DNA from: JANQHO01 sp965218075
GTDB taxonomy: Bacteria > Bacteroidota > Bacteroidia > Flavobacteriales > Schleiferiaceae
Assembly: GCA_965218075.1 (NCBI GenBank)
Contig: CBDCJZ010000003.1
Location: 868,001-932,000, forward strand
Direction: 5' to 3'
Length of the DNA: 64,000 nt
The notes beneath the pieces were generated by a model. The model was not told the DNA's origin. It searched no databases and worked only from the letters and a program-made list of their open reading frames with translations. Below, piece by piece: positions 26,806-36,819 of this stretch. Each line of letters opens with the position of its first letter. The stretch's first letter is position 1. A program made the position numbers and the translations under genes.

Positions 26806-27759
26806 CTAAGTTTTAAAAAGGCTATCTATAAATTCGTCTTTGTTAAATACTTGAATATCATCCATTCTTTCCCCAACCCCAATGTATTTTATCGGAACGT
26901 TGAACTGATCAGATATACCTACTACCACTCCTCCTTTGGCAGTACCATCAAGTTTGGTGAGAGCCAAGGCATTTACTTCGGTAGCCTCGACAAAGTGTCT
27001 AGCTTGTTCTATAGCATTTTGCCCGGTAGAAGCGTCTAGTATCAATAAAACTTCATGTGGGGCATTGAGAATCACTTTTTGCATCACTCTTTTAATCCTT
27101 CTTAATTCATTCATCAAGTTCACCTTATTATGCAAGCGACCTGCAGTATCAATAAGTACCACATCAGCATCCTGGCTTTTAGCAAACTGTAAAGTGTCAA
27201 AAACAACTGAAGCAGGATCGGATCCCATAGCTTGCTTTAAGATAGGTATACCTACTCTTTCACTCCATACGGTAAGTTGATCTACTGCCGCGGCTCTGAA
27301 GGTATCCGCCGCTCCTAATACTACCTTTTTACTGTTCTTTTTAAACTGGCTGGCTAATTTTCCAATGGTAGTGGTTTTACCTACTCCATTTACACCAACT
27401 ACCATTATTACATAAGGCTTTATATCTGCGGGGATATTGAAGTCCTTTAGATCTTCCGCGTCATTTTCATTTAGCAAAGCTGCCATCTCTTCCCTCAAGA
27501 TATAATTGAGCTCTTCAGTATCCAAATACTTATCACGAGCAACGCGCTCCTCTATACGCTCAATGAACTTTACTGTAGTCTTAACCCCTACATCAGAACT
27601 TATCAATATTTCTTCCAGATTATCAAGTACCTTATCATCTATCTTACTCTTACCAATGATGACACGGTTTAATTTGGAAAGAATGCTTGCTCTAGTCTTT
27701 TCGAGCCCTGCAGTCAGCCTTTTTTTATCATTGGAGAATATTTTTCCGAAGATACTCAT
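26806..27759 (-). CDS. ftsY: Signal recognition particle receptor FtsY
   Basis: The start at 27759 (MSIFGKIFSNDKKRLTAGLE) gives the standard short N-terminus of Bacteroidota FtsY; the frame could extend nine codons upstream. The NG domain is complete: helical N domain (~10-95), P-loop GVNGVGKTT at 122-130, DTAGRLHNK, and TKLDGTAKGG near the C-terminus. FtsY docks ribosome-SRP complexes at the membrane. In relatives it often follows rpmB-rpmG; here upstream sequence is decayed and those genes are not visible. rimO lies 18 bases downstream. Confidence 0.95.
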   Translation of the reverse strand: MSIFGKIFSNDKKRLTAGLEKTRASILSKLNRVIIGKSKIDDKVLDNLEEILISSDVGVKTTVKFIERIEERVARDKYLDTEELNYILREEMAALLNENDAEDLKDFNIPADIKPYVIMVVGVNGVGKTTTIGKLASQFKKNSKKVVLGAADTFRAAAVDQLTVWSERVGIPILKQAMGSDPASVVFDTLQFAKSQDADVVLIDTAGRLHNKVNLMNELRRIKRVMQKVILNAPHEVLLILDASTGQNAIEQARHFVEATEVNALALTKLDGTAKGGVVVGISDQFNVPIKYIGVGERMDDIQVFNKDEFIDSLFKT

Positions 27760-27786
27760 AACACGAGTTTTTAAAGGAGGTTGCAA

Positions 27787-28109
27787 ATATCTGAAAAGCT
27801 CTCGTAAAATATTATTTGTAACCGTTTAGCACTTATAAAATTAATACATCACATGGTGACAGCTTCTCCTAAAACCTATTCTTACTGCTATCGGATCAGC
27901 ACAAGGCAGGTCACCAGTACATCTCAGCTAATGAATTTCCAAGGAACAGCTAAAGATTTATAGACCAAAAACTGACAGGATTAAACGGAAAAAAGTTCTG
28001 TCAGAAACCCTTGCTAAAACTCAAAGCATGTAGAAAATGCGGTGAAAAATCCAAACACAATTGGAATATCCTATGCGTGCCGGATTATGAGTAGCTTCAT
28101 TCGCAAAGC
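27787..28109. other. Non-coding decayed stretch
   Basis: No gene is recognised. A broken plus-strand frame near 27980-28090 contains KACRKCGEKSKHNW, which might be a zinc-ribbon remnant, but nothing more can be supported. The promoter of ftsY-rimO should be in the first part. Confidence 0.3.
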
Positions 28110-28960
28110 TTTCCTTTCACACTAGCGTAGTGCACAACCGGAGATTCAGCCAGATTCTCAATTCCAGTTTCAACTTGAAAAGTTATCTTTTCAAGAAATT
28201 TGACGCCCAGCGAAGTTTGCAAACTGAACGAAGTGGTTGTTTTTGAATCGCTTACTTTATAAATAGGAGGATACATCCACAGAATTGTCCGGATCCAATA
28301 GACGATAGGAACATTCTCTGGTACCCCTCATATTCAAAATCAAGATAGTAAAATCCGAATTTACCACCAGCCCAAAAATTCCAACGCTGTTTAAATGGAA
28401 AGTCCACACCAAAGCCAATAACACTACCGTAATATGAGGCGGTTAATTCCTCTTCCAAAGTTATATTATTGACCCCTCGATCCCGGTTAGACTCATATGC
28501 GAAAATATCAAACTCTTGGATCAATCTTTTGTAGCTTGAGCCAATATATAAAGAGAGTTTACGGTGCCTTTAGAGAGTTTACGGTGCCTTTCTTTGCCAA
28601 AGAAAATTCCACTAACAAAATCACCTCCCCCCTATCCCCCAAATTGCACATCCCTTTGTGTAGTGATGTGTACGGGGTCACCCCAAGCAAAATTGGGACT
28701 GACAAGAGACGTGGTCCCATCTATTGCTCCAACCCAGCCAACAAGCCTAAGTCCTAGAGTTCTATGTATAACTGATACCAAATCTTCATATTCTTCTTCT
28801 GTCAACGAACTTAGCTCACGATCCCCAATTGTTATCCGCCTCACGGATTCCCATAAGGCAGTTGTTCTATTATATTCATTGACATTATCGGTACTGTGCC
28901 TTGTAAAGAAAGCCCCACTTCGGTAAAAAAACCTTTTCCAAAGGTTTCATATCTTCTGCC
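28110..28960 (-). pseudogene. Outer-membrane beta-barrel protein, frameshifted
   Basis: Minus-strand pieces in different frames show beta-barrel character: a central part with MRRITIGDRELSSLTEEEYE and LGLRLVGWVGAIDG, then ASYYGSVIGFGVDFPFKQRW and NFWAGGKFGFYYLDFEYEGY, and a C-terminal TTSFSLQTSLGVKFLEKITF. Each reads like paired amphipathic strands of a Bacteroidota OMP barrel. The pieces are separated by frameshifts, one of them explained by a 20-bp tandem duplication at 28552-28591. The signal peptide end could not be located. The protein family cannot be named. Confidence 0.6.
28552..28591. repeat. 20-bp perfect tandem duplication inside a pseudogene
   Basis: AGAGAGTTTACGGTGCCTTT occurs twice in direct succession. 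Twenty bases is not a multiple of three, so the duplication shifts the reading frame of the outer-membrane-protein pseudogene that contains it. Confidence 0.9.
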
Positions 28961-29489
28961 GATAGCTAAGATTGAAAAGCAGGCCTCCTTAGATTTGATG
29001 CATTGTAGTGTTTAAGAAAACTCACGACCTCCTCGCGGGAATTTGTCTCAATAAAAGGACACCGAAACCCTTTTTAACGTACATAAAGTTTTTTACCAGG
29101 CCATTCTGTGAGAGAGCATTTGCTTTGAAGCGTTCGACATCAATTCCTTTCTGACTTGCCCCTTCTTAACCCCAAGAGTGGGTAAGCTAAAATGATAAGA
29201 GTAAAATTCAATATCATTTTTGTCATCATATTAAAAATTCAATGTTACGCGCTAAATTTGAGCATAAAAATTTACACCTGTAATATTCCGGAATCACATT
29301 ATTTAATGAATGGGATTGTTTTTAATCCACCATCCAGCCACATATTAAAAATCTTCGCAAGAATTGGCGGTAATATCCAAAATTAGTTAAGTCAAAACCC
29401 GGATTTACTTCACTTTCATTTTGGCGAGCTTTTGTTTGAGCAGAAACTGTTGTTCTGGTAACAGAAAAGCAAGATTGTTTTTCTCATTT
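28961..29489. other. Non-coding stretch
   Basis: Stops occur in all frames; short frames do not match anything I recognise. It lies between the outer-membrane-protein pseudogene and the 3' end of the M61 peptidase gene and may contain part of another lost gene. Confidence 0.3.
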
Positions 29490-31361
29490 TTATTGATTTA
29501 TCCAAGATTGACGAAAACGAGATTCTTCAGCATTGAGCTCTTTGGCTATTTCAAAAACGTGATTCACGACCATTATACCCATTTTTGCTCTCGCCTTTAG
29601 TTTTTTCTCGTTAAACTCACTTTCTTCATCTTTATCAGGCCGAGCTACTATCATCCTTATCTTATCGCCAGACTTCGCTTCATTAATAAACTTATCCACA
29701 ACTTTACTGATGTTGCTTAAGTTGACTTCCTCCTCGTTAAATTCTATCAGTTCATCTCCAACTTGTAAATCTAAATCACTTCCAAAAGTTGTTATTTTAC
29801 CCACATCGCTAACTTTAATACGGCCGGTGTTAAAATTATAACGAAACTCTACCCCCAAACCTTCAATACGTTCTATTTCTTTACTTTCGTAATATGCTAT
29901 TCCGGCTTTTTGCAGAAGTTTACCCAATGGAAAAGGTTCGCACCCTTCAAAATGACGGGCAAAGAATTCTCTCATTTCAGGATAGGTGCGTTCAGTAATA
30001 ATATCAAATAGCTGGTCATCCACAAAAAAAGTATCCCGATGATAAACCTCACCTAATTCCATTAACAACTCTTTTAAGCCGTAGTCTCCACTGGAAAGAC
30101 TGCGTAGCTTGAGGTCAAGTGCCATAGAAGCTATAGCCCCTTTTTGATAGAAATTATAATACTGGTCTTTAAAAAAAGTAAGAGTGTGCTTGCTAGCCAG
30201 AGTTAACGGGATATGTGGGTTGAATTTTGAGGCCGAGATTAGTTTGTTCTGCATTACGCTTAAAAATTTCTCCGTAGTATATATATTGCTTCTAACCTGT
30301 ACTAGGTCAGAATTGTATTCCGTAGCTCCTTCGTACAGCCATATATGTTTTGACATATCTGGATCTATGAAGTTAAAATCTGCAATTTGCTGTGAATGAA
30401 TTCTCAAAGGGGTTACAATATGAAAAAACTCATGTGAAGTAATATTTCTTACTACGTTATAAAATCGCGGATTTGAAAGCTCAGGCATGCAGAGAACTGT
30501 GGAAATATGATGCTCTAATGCTCCATATTTTCTTTCTGCCCTATCTGATGAATCTGTATATATGATTACACAGTATTTTGCAATAGGTAGTTCCCCCCCC
30601 CAATACTCTGCTGCTGCACCCAAAACAGCCGAAATGTATTTCATGCATTTGGCAGCTTTTACGGTTTTTGTAGGACTATAAACTGACACAATTACCTTGG
30701 CATTGCCTATCTTACGAATGGCAGTATCAGGAATGCAATACATTATGGGGTTATCATGGACAGTGAAATAGTCTTTTGCTTCAAAAATATCGAGAGTGTC
30801 TCCCATCACCCCTTCAAGTGAGGTAGTGCCATAGAAGCCTTCCGGTTTGATTATTTCCAGTTTATACGGATAGTTTTTATAGCCATCTATGTAGCCGATA
30901 AATCCAAAATTATTGAGCAAATACAAACTATCTTCAAGGAAAGTTCCCGCTGGTTCAAAAATCCCAGTTGGCTCGGGTGCGTCATAAGTATCATCAACTA
31001 GGTATTGAATTTTGTACAAATCTTTAGCAGAATAGATTCTCCAGCGGTTGACATCCAGTTTTTTTGTTTTGAGGGTATCTCTCGATGTATTATAAGCCTT
31101 GAATTCGGTAACAAACAATCCATAATTATAAATGTCATAAGTGCCAGGAATAATGCGTGGCATATGAAATTCCACACTGTCTTCAATAACCAAGATCGGT
31201 ACTATTTCCACGGGAAGTCTATCATCTATAACCTTATTTAGGTTCAGGCGAACAGTAGAGTAGCTATCACTTTGCAAAGGTTTAAATAATTGAGCCCGAA
31301 ACTCTGAATACAGCAAAGTCGCAACAGTCAGGGATAATATTATATTTTTAATCTTAATCAT
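29490..31361 (-). CDS. M61-family metallopeptidase with PDZ domain
   Basis: The 623-aa protein has a signal peptide (residues 1-23), an N-terminal beta-rich region (HMPRIIPGTYDIYNYG is characteristic of M61), the zinc-binding HEFFH at about residue 309 in TSHEFFHIVTPLRI, and the downstream WLYEGATEYNSDLV block that supplies the third zinc ligand. A C-terminal PDZ domain (DLQVGDELIEFNEEEV) begins near 525. M61 enzymes are glycyl-type aminopeptidases; this one should act in the periplasm or outside. All active-site residues are present. It is monocistronic, between two decayed regions. Confidence 0.9.
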   Translation of the reverse strand: MIKIKNIILSLTVATLLYSEFRAQLFKPLQSDSYSTVRLNLNKVIDDRLPVEIVPILVIEDSVEFHMPRIIPGTYDIYNYGLFVTEFKAYNTSRDTLKTKKLDVNRWRIYSAKDLYKIQYLVDDTYDAPEPTGIFEPAGTFLEDSLYLLNNFGFIGYIDGYKNYPYKLEIIKPEGFYGTTSLEGVMGDTLDIFEAKDYFTVHDNPIMYCIPDTAIRKIGNAKVIVSVYSPTKTVKAAKCMKYISAVLGAAAEYWGGELPIAKYCVIIYTDSSDRAERKYGALEHHISTVLCMPELSNPRFYNVVRNITSHEFFHIVTPLRIHSQQIADFNFIDPDMSKHIWLYEGATEYNSDLVQVRSNIYTTEKFLSVMQNKLISASKFNPHIPLTLASKHTLTFFKDQYYNFYQKGAIASMALDLKLRSLSSGDYGLKELLMELGEVYHRDTFFVDDQLFDIITERTYPEMREFFARHFEGCEPFPLGKLLQKAGIAYYESKEIERIEGLGVEFRYNFNTGRIKVSDVGKITTFGSDLDLQVGDELIEFNEEEVNLSNISKVVDKFINEAKSGDKIRMIVARPDKDEESEFNEKKLKARAKMGIMVVNHVFEIAKELNAEESRFRQSWINQ

Positions 31362-31920
31362 AATTTGAGCATATATATAATGATTTGATATTAATAGTTT
31401 GCATGATGACCAACTACTAGATCAACTGATAAAGTTGCAATAATAACTGAAATAATAAAAATTTCGAGTTTAATAATAGTTATTATATATTAATAAGTAA
31501 AGTTGATTAGCCTAACAGATTGTCTAGATTTAAGCGCTTAAGGTAGTAAAACATTTCAATTTCAATAATCGAAAAAAGGTTGAGCACACACCATTTGTTT
31601 GTTGAGAACCTAGAAAACAAATCAATGAACGGGTTATTTCAGACAACTTCTGAAAATGAAATCAGTCAGACTTTGTATTAATTGCCGCTTTTAAATTTAA
31701 GAGTAGCCTCTAGAAAAGTTATTCGGTCTGCTTTACAGTGAATATCGTAAATTGCCCGAGGAAAAAATCCAAGAAGAGGAGAGGATGGTAAAGTGGATAG
31801 GAACAAGAGCACTTCGAGCCCCTTCTAGCAATCTAAAAACGCTATCAAGCACAGCCATAGGCCGTCATTATAGATAGCTTTGTTATGTGTTTTTATACCG
31901 TTCCTCTTATCTGTTTCAAT
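31362..31920. other. Non-coding stretch
   Basis: Very AT-rich first 150 bases (probable promoter region of the M61 gene), followed by broken frames. One plus-strand piece near 31735-31880 reads LYSEYRKLPEEKIQEEERMV, but I cannot assign it. No RNA gene was seen. Confidence 0.3.
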
Positions 31921-32775
31921 ATGATTAAATCATTATATAGGTTTTTATCTCCAAAGTTTCAAAATATTTTTTAGAGTATAAGGTCAACTTTAAGCCGAGA
32001 TTTGGACATGGTACAAAAAACGCTCACCCACAGCTTTACACTACGATAAATTTACAAAGAGAAGATTACAAAGAGAGGTTAAACTCATTTTTAAAATTTA
32101 AAGATGTATTCCACTCTATTAAAACAAGTAGTCGAGAAAAAAATGAAAGTTTGCCAGCATGGAATAATAGATTTCTTCCAGGTTTAGACATTATTGCTAT
32201 TTATAGTTTAATCAGTTATTACAACCCTTCCAAGTATATTGAAATTGGGTCAGGCAATTCTACAAAGGTTGTTAGAAAGGCTATTGAGGATAGAAATTTA
32301 AAAACAGTGATTACATCTATTGACCCTTTTCCAAAAAACAAATATTGTTCACCTAGCAGATCGTACTATAGGAAAACTCCTAGAGGAAATACAAGACTAC
32401 ACTTTTTTTGAGGAGCTCGAACAAAACGATATTCTTTTTATTGATAATTCTCACCGATGTTTACCAAATTCAGATGTTACAGTTTGCTTTCTCGAAATTC
32501 TACCTCTTTTAAAGAAGGGAGTTATCGTTCACATACACGACGTATACCTCCCCTATGACTACCCGTAATTTATGTGTGATAGAGCCTACTCTGAGCAGTA
32601 TGTTTTAGCAGCCTTTTTGCTGGCAAATCCAAATAAATACAAGCCAATTATGCCTAATTATTTCGTGAGTGAAGATAGGGAGCTTCATGATATTTTATTG
32701 CCTGTTTGGAAACATCCCAATCTCTTATCAGTTGAACGGCATGGAGGATCATTTTGGTTTGAAATAATGAGTTAA
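31921..32775 (+). pseudogene. SAM-dependent methyltransferase (Methyltransf_24-like), broken three times
   Basis: The ATG at 31921 starts MIKSLYRFLSPKFQNIF. The frame then shifts at a T6 run (~31967) into EYKVNFKPRFGHGTKNAHPQ, followed by SLPAWNNRFLPGLDIIAIYS and the SAM-binding motif YIEIGSGNSTKVVRKAI. A second shift occurs at an A6 run (~32335) before NDILFIDNSHRCLPNSDV and GVIVHIHDVYLPYDYP. An in-frame TAA at 32566-32568 is then followed by FMCDRAYSEQYVLAAFLLAN and a normal end at 32775. The coding pattern on both sides is well preserved, so decay is recent. Family assignment comes from the IEIGSG motif, the D-P-F-P strand and the H-D-V-Y ending. Confidence 0.85.
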
Positions 32776-33001
32776 TCAATCTGTTAATGAAAGTTGAATC
32801 TTTTTCATTTTTTCACTAAATTAGACCTTAGTTGATCATTATTGGAGGGATAATCTTTCACATTCTAAAAAGTGAAAGTTAGATTACATAGTTGGTGAGG
32901 AAGAGAGTTTATCGATTTCCTGTACCAACTTGACCGTGAAATGCCAAAACGGCAGTACTTGTGCCGATACTGGAGAAACAACTGAAGCTTCAAAATCAGT
33001 T

Positions 33002-34543
33002 TTAGATATTGGTTAACTTTTTCTCTGGACGCATTTGTGGGAAAAACAACACTTCTTGTATAGTGGATTGGTCGGTTAGAATCATAGTTAAACGATCGAT
33101 ACCTATACCCATACCAGAAGTAGGTGGCATACCATATTCCAGAGCTCTCAAAAAGTCCTGGTCAATAAGCATAGTTTTTTCATTACCTTTTTCAGAAAGC
33201 CTCAGTTGTTCTTCAAAACGTTTTCTTTGATCAATCGGATCATTCAACTCTGAGTAAGCATTGGCTATTTCCTCCCCATCTACAATCAATTCAAAACGCT
33301 CGGTTAGTTCCGGATTATTGCGATGCTTTTTACAGAGGGTCGAAATTTCTATAGGGTAATCTGTAATAAAAGTGGGCTGAATAAAGTATGACTTACATCT
33401 TTTATCGAATATTTCATCGATTAGTTTTCCTTTGTTCATGGCGTCACTTATTTCAACTTTCAGTTTTTGACATATTTCTCTCAACTCAGTTTCACTTTTT
33501 CGGCTGATATCAAAGCCAGTATGCTCCTTAACAGCATCAATCATACTTATCCTTTTAAAAGGAGGTTTAAAGTCAATTTCCTTACCGTTAAATTTAATAG
33601 TAGTGTTTTCCTCATTAACAGTTTTTACCACCTGTCCTATCATACTTTCTGTGAAGGTCATCATCCAGAAATAATCCTTATAGGCCACGTAAATTTCCAT
33701 TACCGTAAACTCTGGATTATGAGTTCGGTCCATACCTTCGTTACGGAAGTCTTTGGCAAACTCATAAACCCCTTCAAAGCCACCTACAATTAACCTTTTG
33801 AGGTAAAGCTCGTTAGCAATACGCAAGTAAAGAGGAATATCCAAGGAGTTGTGATGGGTTACAAAAGGACGGGCAGTTGCTCCACCTGGAATGGATTGCA
33901 AAATAGGAGTTTCCACTTCTAGGTAACCTTTATCATTGAAAAACTGGCGCATAATGTTTATGATCTGGGTACGCTTAATAAAGATATTTCTTACACGGTT
34001 GTTTACAATAAGGTCTACATAACGCATGCGGTAGCGCAGTTCTGGAGTACTGAAAGCATCATATAGATTACCTTCTTTATCTTTCTTTACAATTGGAAGA
34101 GGGCGTAAGGCTTTGCTCAATATAGTGAATTCTTTAACTCGTAAAGTAATTTCACTCATGCGGGTCTTGAAGACCTGCCCTTTTACTCCAATGAAATCAC
34201 CGATATCTAATAGTTTTTTGAAAACATGGTTATAAAGTGCTTTATTTTCGCCAGGGCAGATTTCATCACGATTAAAATACAGCTGGATACGGCCTTTTGA
34301 GTCTTGTAAATCAATAAATGAAGCCTTCCCCATAATACGTTTGGTCATTATTCTCCCCGCTAGAGACACTTCTTTCCATTCTTCTTCTATTTCATTTTCC
34401 TCAAAACGGTTCAATATATCCTGTGAGTGATGAGTTAAATGATATTGGCTAGCCGGATAAGGTTCAATTCCAATATTTCGCAAATCCTCCAAGACTTCTA
34501 TTCGCTGAAGCTCTTGTTCAGATAGATGTTTATTACATGGCAT
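33002..34543 (-). CDS. lysS: Lysine--tRNA ligase, class II
   Basis: The start at 34543 (MPCNKHLSEQELQRIEVLED) is chosen because it matches the family N-terminus; the frame extends 16 codons further up. The protein (513 aa) has the OB-fold anticodon domain (GRIMTKRIMGKASFIDLQDS), motif 2 FAKDFRNEGMDRTHNPEFT, and motif 3 near the end (PPTSGMGIGIDRLTMILTD), then FFPQMRPEK. It charges tRNA-Lys. It lacks the C-terminal extension I recall in many Bacteroidota LysRS, which does not affect the catalytic core. The gene is preceded and followed by non-coding DNA. Confidence 0.96.
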   Translation of the reverse strand: MPCNKHLSEQELQRIEVLEDLRNIGIEPYPASQYHLTHHSQDILNRFEENEIEEEWKEVSLAGRIMTKRIMGKASFIDLQDSKGRIQLYFNRDEICPGENKALYNHVFKKLLDIGDFIGVKGQVFKTRMSEITLRVKEFTILSKALRPLPIVKKDKEGNLYDAFSTPELRYRMRYVDLIVNNRVRNIFIKRTQIINIMRQFFNDKGYLEVETPILQSIPGGATARPFVTHHNSLDIPLYLRIANELYLKRLIVGGFEGVYEFAKDFRNEGMDRTHNPEFTVMEIYVAYKDYFWMMTFTESMIGQVVKTVNEENTTIKFNGKEIDFKPPFKRISMIDAVKEHTGFDISRKSETELREICQKLKVEISDAMNKGKLIDEIFDKRCKSYFIQPTFITDYPIEISTLCKKHRNNPELTERFELIVDGEEIANAYSELNDPIDQRKRFEEQLRLSEKGNEKTMLIDQDFLRALEYGMPPTSGMGIGIDRLTMILTDQSTIQEVLFFPQMRPEKKLTNI

Positions 34544-34591
34544 GGGAAAAATTTCTGGCAAAGTTAGCACTCCACCTACCAGTGATTGCAT

Positions 34592-34881
34592 TTATATCGT
34601 TTGGAATTACTCGCTCATAAATCGTCACAGATAATCAAAGATTGATTCTCATAACCTATATTCCAAATATATTTTTCAGATAAGCTAAAAGTAAAATCGT
34701 AATGGCCATATCATTTCTGAAAAGCAACCGAGAACAATTTCCTTAAGAGTACAGTAGCTAAATGATATTTGGGCCATGCCCAGAACCCCAATTAGTAAAA
34801 AACATATGACTATAAAATGTCCTATTTGGTATAATTCAATTTGGTATTATTTGAAATTGAGAATGGAGTATTTCACCCATA
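34592..34881. other. Intergenic stretch between serS and lysS
   Basis: No gene, hairpin or repeat recognised in this 290-bp gap; it should contain the lysS promoter. Confidence 0.3.
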
Positions 34882-36150
34882 TTATATCTTTTTAAAACCT
34901 GTATAGGGAACCAAGGCTTCTGGAATAGTAATACCGGTTTCAGTTTGATGGTTTTCCAATAAAGCTGCTACTATGCGCGGCAAAGCCAATGAACTACCAT
35001 TAAGCGTATGACACAAATGCGTCTTTTTATCCTCGCCTCGATACCGGAGTTTTAAGCGGTTGCTTTGGAAAGCTTCAAAGTTAGATACAGAACTAACCTC
35101 TGACCATCTCTTTTGAACCGCACTCCACACCTCAAAATCATAGGTCATAGAAGAAGTAAAACTCATGTCGCCTCCGCAAAGTCGCAAAATACGGTAGGGC
35201 AACTCCAAATTTTGCAAAAGCTTGCCTATGTGAGCAAGCATTTCATCTAATATCTGATATGATTCTTCCGGTTTACAAACGATAACAATCTCTACTTTAT
35301 CAAACTGGTGCAAACGGTTTAAGCCGCGAACATCTTTGCCATAGCTTCCCGCCTCTCTTCTAAAACAAGGCGTATAAGCAGTACACTTAATCGGTAGCAA
35401 TGCAGCTTCTACGATTTCATCTCTGAAGAAATTAGTTATAGGAACTTCAGCAGTAGGTATCGCATACAGATCGTCATTTTTCATATGGTACATTTGGCCT
35501 TTCATATCCGGTAGCTGTCCGGTACCGAAGACAGAAGCCTCATTCGCGAAATAAGGAGGTAAGTACTCTTCGTAACCAGCCTTGATATTTTCTTCTACGA
35601 AAAAGCTGATCAGAGCACGTTGCAAGCGAGCTCCTTTTCCTCTATACACTGGGAAACCGGCTCCGGCAACTTTTACACCCAAGTCAAACTTTATCAGGTC
35701 ATACTCATCTGCCAGTTCCCAATGCGGTTGCGCATGATCAAACAACTCTTTAATATCCCCTACTCTTTCGACTTCCTCATTATCATCTCTTCCTATCCCT
35801 TTCTTAACCAGTTCATGTGGCACATTGGGTAAGCTTATTAGGAACTGTTCTAAAGAATGTTTTAGATTCCCTGCGTCGTGCTGTAATTCTTTACTTTTTT
35901 CTTTTAGCTCATATGATCTTTCTTTAAGCTGATTAGCTTCTGAGCTTTTTCCTTCCCTGAAGAACTCTCCTATTTGCTTGCTGACACTATTACTTTCAGA
36001 AAGTATTTTGTCCAATTCTACTTGCACTTGTCTTCTCTGTTCATCCAATCTTAAAATATCCGAGATGATCCGCTCAGCTCGTATGTTTCGCTTTTTAAGA
36101 CGCTCGATTACATCATTTGGATAATTCCGCAAGTAGGAGAGTTCCAGCAT
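34882..36150 (-). CDS. serS: Serine--tRNA ligase
   Basis: The start at 36150 (MLELSYLRNYPNDVIERLKK) fits the family; 12 extra codons upstream are unlikely. The 422-aa protein has the long antiparallel coiled-coil tRNA-binding arm (~25-110) and the class II core with motif 2 TPCFRREAGSYGKDVRGL and motif 3 LCHTLNGSSLALPRIVAALL. It charges tRNA-Ser and, with SelA, tRNA-Sec where present. A terminator for the rplU-rpmA unit lies just upstream, so serS probably has its own promoter in the short gap. Confidence 0.96.
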   Translation of the reverse strand: MLELSYLRNYPNDVIERLKKRNIRAERIISDILRLDEQRRQVQVELDKILSESNSVSKQIGEFFREGKSSEANQLKERSYELKEKSKELQHDAGNLKHSLEQFLISLPNVPHELVKKGIGRDDNEEVERVGDIKELFDHAQPHWELADEYDLIKFDLGVKVAGAGFPVYRGKGARLQRALISFFVEENIKAGYEEYLPPYFANEASVFGTGQLPDMKGQMYHMKNDDLYAIPTAEVPITNFFRDEIVEAALLPIKCTAYTPCFRREAGSYGKDVRGLNRLHQFDKVEIVIVCKPEESYQILDEMLAHIGKLLQNLELPYRILRLCGGDMSFTSSMTYDFEVWSAVQKRWSEVSSVSNFEAFQSNRLKLRYRGEDKKTHLCHTLNGSSLALPRIVAALLENHQTETGITIPEALVPYTGFKKI

Positions 36151-36180
36151 TTTTTTTGAGTTTAGGGCAGCTAATTTTAT

Positions 36181-36216
36181 AAACAAAAAAGCCCTGAGGA
36201 ATAACCCACAGAGCTT
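36181..36216 (-). terminator. Factor-independent terminator of rplU-rpmA
   Basis: On the minus strand AAGCTCTG and CAGGGCTT form an 8-bp stem with one G-T wobble around a 12-base loop, followed directly by TTTTTTGTTT. It lies about 24 bases after the rpmA stop and before serS. Confidence 0.75.
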
Positions 36217-36239
36217 AACTTAATAAGCCAAAACCTGTT

Positions 36240-36497
36240 TTAGCTATTAGGTTTTACCGATACATACGGTTTATTGTTTTTTTTTCTGCGGAAAATTACG
36301 ATTCCATCAATTAAAGCAAAAAGAGTATGATCTTTCCCCATGCCCACATTTTTACCTGGATAGTAACGCGTTCCACGTTGGCGGACGATAATATTACCAG
36401 CAATAGCTTGCTGCTTACCAAAAATTTTCACACCAAGGCGTTTACTTTCTGATTCCCTGCCATTCTTGGAACTACCAGCTCCTTTCTTATGTGCCAT
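36240..36497 (-). CDS. rpmA: 50S ribosomal protein L27
   Basis: The 85-aa protein starts MAHKKGAGSSKNGRESESKR and contains VRQRGTRYYPGKNVGMGKDH, the L27 signature. Its flexible N-terminus reaches the peptidyl-transferase centre. No Firmicutes-type N-terminal cleavage extension is present. It follows rplU by ten bases, the universal L21-L27 order, and is followed by a terminator. Confidence 0.97.
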   Translation of the reverse strand: MAHKKGAGSSKNGRESESKRLGVKIFGKQQAIAGNIIVRQRGTRYYPGKNVGMGKDHTLFALIDGIVIFRRKKNNKPYVSVKPNS

Positions 36498-36507
36498 GTT
36501 TTAAAGT

Positions 36508-36819
36508 TTAACTACTTATACCTGTTACTTCAATAAGAGAAATAGCTTGACGGTGCCCATTTTTCTTTTTGTACCCTTTTCTTCTCTTCTTTTTGAAAAC
36601 AATTACTTTATCTGCTTTAAGGTGAGACACGATCTTGGCATTTACTGTATAGCCTTCTATAGCTGAAGTACCAACTTCTACTTTACCATCCTCAACTGCC
36701 AAAAAAACTTTATCGAAAGAAACTTTACTCCCTTCTTCGCCTTCCAAACGGTTTACATAAATCTGTTGGTTCTTTTGTACTTTGTACTGATGCCCTCCTA
36801 TCTCCACAATTACGTACAT
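36508..36819 (-). CDS. rplU: 50S ribosomal protein L21
   Basis: The 103-aa protein starts MYVIVEIGGHQYKVQKNQQI and carries the C-terminal KADKVIVFKKKRRKGYKKKN followed by GHRQ, the L21 signature that binds 23S rRNA. The length is normal. First gene of the rplU-rpmA operon; the promoter should be in the AT-rich 80 bases upstream. Confidence 0.97.
   Translation of the reverse strand: MYVIVEIGGHQYKVQKNQQIYVNRLEGEEGSKVSFDKVFLAVEDGKVEVGTSAIEGYTVNAKIVSHLKADKVIVFKKKRRKGYKKKNGHRQAISLIEVTGISS

Noticed and set aside
28497..28926. Plus-strand frames of 86 and 120 codons
   Set aside because: They are antisense to the outer-membrane-protein pseudogene and have no protein-like features.
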